Positions 5,816 to 8,383 of a DNA stretch of 8,383 bases are shown here, piece after piece (the stretch's first letter is position 1; each line of letters opens with the position of its first letter). The notes below the pieces were generated by a model. That model was given only the letters and a program-made list of their open reading frames with translations. It did not search any database and was not told the origin of the DNA. Made by a program: the position numbers and the translations under genes. The stretch is from contig JBFLXE010000117.1 in assembly GCA_040757455.1 (NCBI GenBank), positions 1 through 8,383 of the forward strand. The letters are read 5' to 3'. The stretch comes from Kmv42 sp040757455 (GTDB lineage: Bacteria > Nitrospirota > Thermodesulfovibrionia > Thermodesulfovibrionales > SM23-35).

Positions 5816-7887
5816 AGCGCATAAGGGAAGAGATCCTCGGGGTAATTTTTTTCATGGGCAGTATCTATCTTTTTGTAAGCCTGTTCACGCACACTGTCAG
5901 AGATCCTGTTCTTTTCTTCAGAATCACAGAGCCTGTCGGGCCAATACGGAATTGGGGCGGCATAATCGGTGCTTATGTTTCGGGATGGCTAATTATTTTC
6001 TTGGGTCTCGCTGCTTATATTATTCCTTTTATGATGAGTGCTTTCGGCATCAGAAGACTGCTGGGGGGAAAAGGTCATCCGGTATATCTGATCGGAGGGA
6101 TTTTATTTGTAATTTCATCCTCTGTCCTATTTTCTTTGATTGCAGGAACCTTCAGTATGTCTCTGAATGCTTATCCCGACGGCATAGGTGGTCTTGCCGG
6201 AAGAGGAATTGCGGGTCTTGCCATCCGCGGCTTGTCAACGCCTGGCGCATTCATATTGTCGCTTTCTCTTTTTCTCTCCTCAATAGTGCTTTTGAGCCCG
6301 GTGTCTGTGGTATCGCTGGCTTTGAGGAGGAAGAAGGCTGAAGTGAAGGGAATAGACGCCAAAGGCTCAGACAATGGCGTTGGGGACAGATTTCAGAAAG
6401 AGCAGGAGATACTGATAAGGGAACCTGAACCATCACCTATACACCAATCAACCTTAAAGCCGGAACCGGAAGTCCCGAGAGCAAGAAAAGCGGGTGATTA
6501 TGAGCTGCCTTCGCTGGATTTGCTGAGTCTGCCTGATTCCGCAGTATCCAGACCCACGAAGGACGATCTGCTTTCAGATTCGGCTCTTATAGAACAGAAA
6601 TTAGAGGATTTTGGCATTGAAGGCAGCATCACACAGGTGCACCCGGGTCCTATAATCACGATGTATGAGTTTAATCCGGCGCCTGGGGTAAAGATAAACA
6701 GGATCGTCTCACTCTCTGAAGACCTTGCTCTGGCCCTCAAAGCGCAGAGCGTGCGCGTCTCGCCAATCCCGGGGCGTGCTGTTATCGGTGTAGAGGTTCC
6801 CAACAAACAAAGGGAGACGGTCTATCTGAGGGAGATCCTTTCATCCGAAGGCTTCAAGAAGAGTAAATCTAAGCTGACTCTTGGTCTCGGAAAGGACATT
6901 TTCGGGAATCCCGTAGTGGCTGACTTATCAAAGATGCCGCATCTCCTTGTCGCGGGTGCGACGGGTTCCGGGAAGAGTGTATCAATAAATTCAATGGTGA
7001 TGAGCATCCTTTATAAAGCAACACCGGCTGACGTCAGAATGCTGATGGTTGATCCCAAACTTCTTGAGCTGTCAGCATATGAGGAAATCCCTCATCTTGT
7101 GTCCCCTGTCATTACAAACCCGAAAGAGGCGGCAGAGGCGTTAAAAAAGATGGTTTTTGAAATGGAGCGAAGATATAAAGTGCTTGCAGAAAAGGCTGCA
7201 AGGAATATCGAGAGCTTCAATATACAGGTGAATGAGGAAGAGAGTCTGCCTTACATCGTCCTGATTATAGACGAACTTGCCGACCTGATGTTCACAGCAC
7301 CGAATGACGTTGAGGATTCCATTACGAGACTTGCACAGATGGGAAGGGCAGCCGGGATTCATCTGATACTTGCGACACAGAGACCCTCCGTTGACGTCAT
7401 AACCGGTATAATAAAGGCGAACTTTCCTGCACGGATCTCCTTCCAGGTTTCTTCAAAAGTGGATTCAAGGACAATTCTTGATACGCACGGAGCAGAACAG
7501 CTGCTCGGAAAAGGTGACATGCTTCTGATGTTGCCGGGAGCACGAATCGTGAGGGTTCACGGCGCTTTTATCACGGAAGAGGAAATAAGGGTGGTTTCTG
7601 AGTTTGTAAAATCTCAGGGCAGACCGGACTATAATATTCTGGAAAGCATACCTGACGCGAACGAGGAAGACGAAAGCGAAAGGCCCGCTGAAAGGGACGA
7701 GATGTATCTGAGAGCGGTCGAACTTGGAGAGACAGCCGGAGAAGTATCTATTTCTTCCATACAGAGACGCTTGAAGATAGGGTATAACAGAGCTGCGAGG
7801 ATAATGGAATTGATGGAAGAAGACGGCCTCGTCGGCCCGCCTAAAGGCGCCGGAAAGCCAAGGGATTTCCTGAGGAGAAGAAGATGA
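5800..7887 (+). CDS. ftsK: DNA translocase FtsK
   Basis: A 695-residue septal DNA pump that moves chromosome ends toward dif and helps resolve dimers during division. Four membrane segments lie at about 12-30, 56-80, 95-118 and 148-170, followed by a short hydrophilic linker (about 177-250). The alpha domain is about 255-350. The RecA-like motor has Walker A GATGSGKS (386-393, with K392) and Walker B IIDELADL, with D491 and E492. The gamma winged helix (about 633-691, with VSISSIQRRLKIGYNRAA) should read KOPS sequences and contact XerD. The linker is far shorter than in E. coli, giving a SpoIIIE-like size that is normal outside enterics. It overlaps the end of uppP by 16 bases and is probably translated by coupling, because only a weak GGCGG precedes its ATG. 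Confidence 0.97.
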   Translation: MAKRLERIREEILGVIFFMGSIYLFVSLFTHTVRDPVLFFRITEPVGPIRNWGGIIGAYVSGWLIIFLGLAAYIIPFMMSAFGIRRLLGGKGHPVYLIGGILFVISSSVLFSLIAGTFSMSLNAYPDGIGGLAGRGIAGLAIRGLSTPGAFILSLSLFLSSIVLLSPVSVVSLALRRKKAEVKGIDAKGSDNGVGDRFQKEQEILIREPEPSPIHQSTLKPEPEVPRARKAGDYELPSLDLLSLPDSAVSRPTKDDLLSDSALIEQKLEDFGIEGSITQVHPGPIITMYEFNPAPGVKINRIVSLSEDLALALKAQSVRVSPIPGRAVIGVEVPNKQRETVYLREILSSEGFKKSKSKLTLGLGKDIFGNPVVADLSKMPHLLVAGATGSGKSVSINSMVMSILYKATPADVRMLMVDPKLLELSAYEEIPHLVSPVITNPKEAAEALKKMVFEMERRYKVLAEKAARNIESFNIQVNEEESLPYIVLIIDELADLMFTAPNDVEDSITRLAQMGRAAGIHLILATQRPSVDVITGIIKANFPARISFQVSSKVDSRTILDTHGAEQLLGKGDMLLMLPGARIVRVHGAFITEEEIRVVSEFVKSQGRPDYNILESIPDANEEDESERPAERDEMYLRAVELGETAGEVSISSIQRRLKIGYNRAARIMELMEEDGLVGPPKGAGKPRDFLRRRR

Positions 7888-8383
7888 TTGCATTTACTAA
7901 TTCCACTATATTATTTACTTACTGTCTTATCTTTAATTCCCGTTTATAATCAGAGAGGAGTTTTTCTTCAAGTTTAATACGATCTTCCACGATTTGTTTT
8001 AACCATGTTAAGGGAAGATATGGCGAAGGATAAAAAATTATCAAAAATTATCCAACAAATCGATTCACATTTCGACAGGCTGTTGCCCAAATAGGTTTTT
8101 TACAATCGAGATTTAGTTTGAATTTAATATGCATTAAGCTCTTTGAAAAACAATTCATAGTGAGAGTAAGGGATTCGAGAAATAACTTTTTTCAAGCTGC
8201 GATTTCAAGAGGTGAGCCGCCACCAGAGTAGAAAAATGTCTTTCCTTGCACATCAATGTCATTTTTGTCTCACTATAAGCCCTTCTACACCTCAATTACC
8301 CTCAACAAAAAACACTATTCCCTCGATATGCCTCTAAACTGTAAAAACTATTTGCTCAAGCAGCCTGTTTTATCAGTGATCTC
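7888..8383. other. AT-rich region after ftsK with no convincing gene
   Basis: Hand counts of single 60-base rows fall from about 52% G+C inside ftsK (7321-7380) to about 30% at 7921-7980 and 25% at 8101-8160, then rise to about 40% at 8281-8340. Only tiny reading frames exist: a 41-codon minus-strand frame at 7919-8044 (TTG start), a 29-codon plus-strand frame from ATG 8005, and a 35-codon minus-strand frame at 8155-8262. None has a good ribosome site. No clear terminator for the rnj-uppP-ftsK unit was found here. It may be plain intergenic DNA or contain decayed genes. Confidence 0.6.

Noticed and set aside
5800..7887. FtsK of 695 residues as a truncation
   Set aside because: Membrane domain, motor and gamma domain are all present; short linkers are usual outside enteric bacteria.
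8077..8101. GGC-TGTT-GCC with T6 as terminator of the ftsK unit
   Set aside because: The stem is only 3 bp and is separated from the T-run by 8 or more bases.
8034..8231. 66-codon open plus-strand stretch ending at TAG 8229-8231
   Set aside because: It has no start codon near its beginning, no ribosome site and no recognisable motif; open frames of this size arise by chance.
8157..8276. 9-bp inverted repeat ATAGTGAGA / TCTCACTAT as ends of a small mobile element
   Set aside because: A 9-bp match about 100 bases apart is not rare in 500 bases, there is no target-site duplication, and no transposase is present.

Overview
The window looks like ordinary chromosomal DNA from a Gram-negative-type bacterium of moderate GC content. 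RNase J, BacA-type UppP and a compact FtsK sit together in one transcription unit. That combination, with the SNase-like nuclease and an enlarged class II aldolase, would suit an uncultured Nitrospirota or former deltaproteobacterial lineage. This placement is an inference from gene content and style, not from a marker gene.

Layout. Bases 1-422 are an AT-rich spacer with a long terminator-type hairpin at the left edge and a compact pair of strong hairpins around 242-302. A likely extended -10 promoter and a clear Shine-Dalgarno site then lead into an enlarged class II aldolase-family gene (423-1766, +). Converging on it is an MgtC/SapB-family membrane protein (1858-2568, -). A 123-base divergent promoter region follows, with a Fur-like half-palindrome. 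Then comes a membrane-anchored thermonuclease-type nuclease (2692-3276, +), and a tight same-strand cluster: rnj (3386-5041), uppP (5048-5815) and ftsK (5800-7887). The last 496 bases are AT-rich with no convincing gene.

How the genes work together. rnj, uppP and ftsK are separated by 6 bases or overlap by 16, so they are probably co-transcribed. They link RNA turnover, recycling of the undecaprenyl carrier for cell-wall synthesis, and chromosome segregation at the division septum. The aldolase (central carbon metabolism), the MgtC-like protein (probable Mg2+/acid stress) and the nuclease appear to be independent units. The most notable regulatory pattern is repeated use of TGnTAnnnT-type extended -10 boxes. 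Those in front of rnj, mgtC-like and perhaps ftsK lie so close to the start codon that the transcripts would be leaderless or nearly so.

I found no CRISPR array, tRNA, rRNA, complete insertion sequence or phage genes, and no clear new biological system. The findings are modest regulatory and architectural leads.
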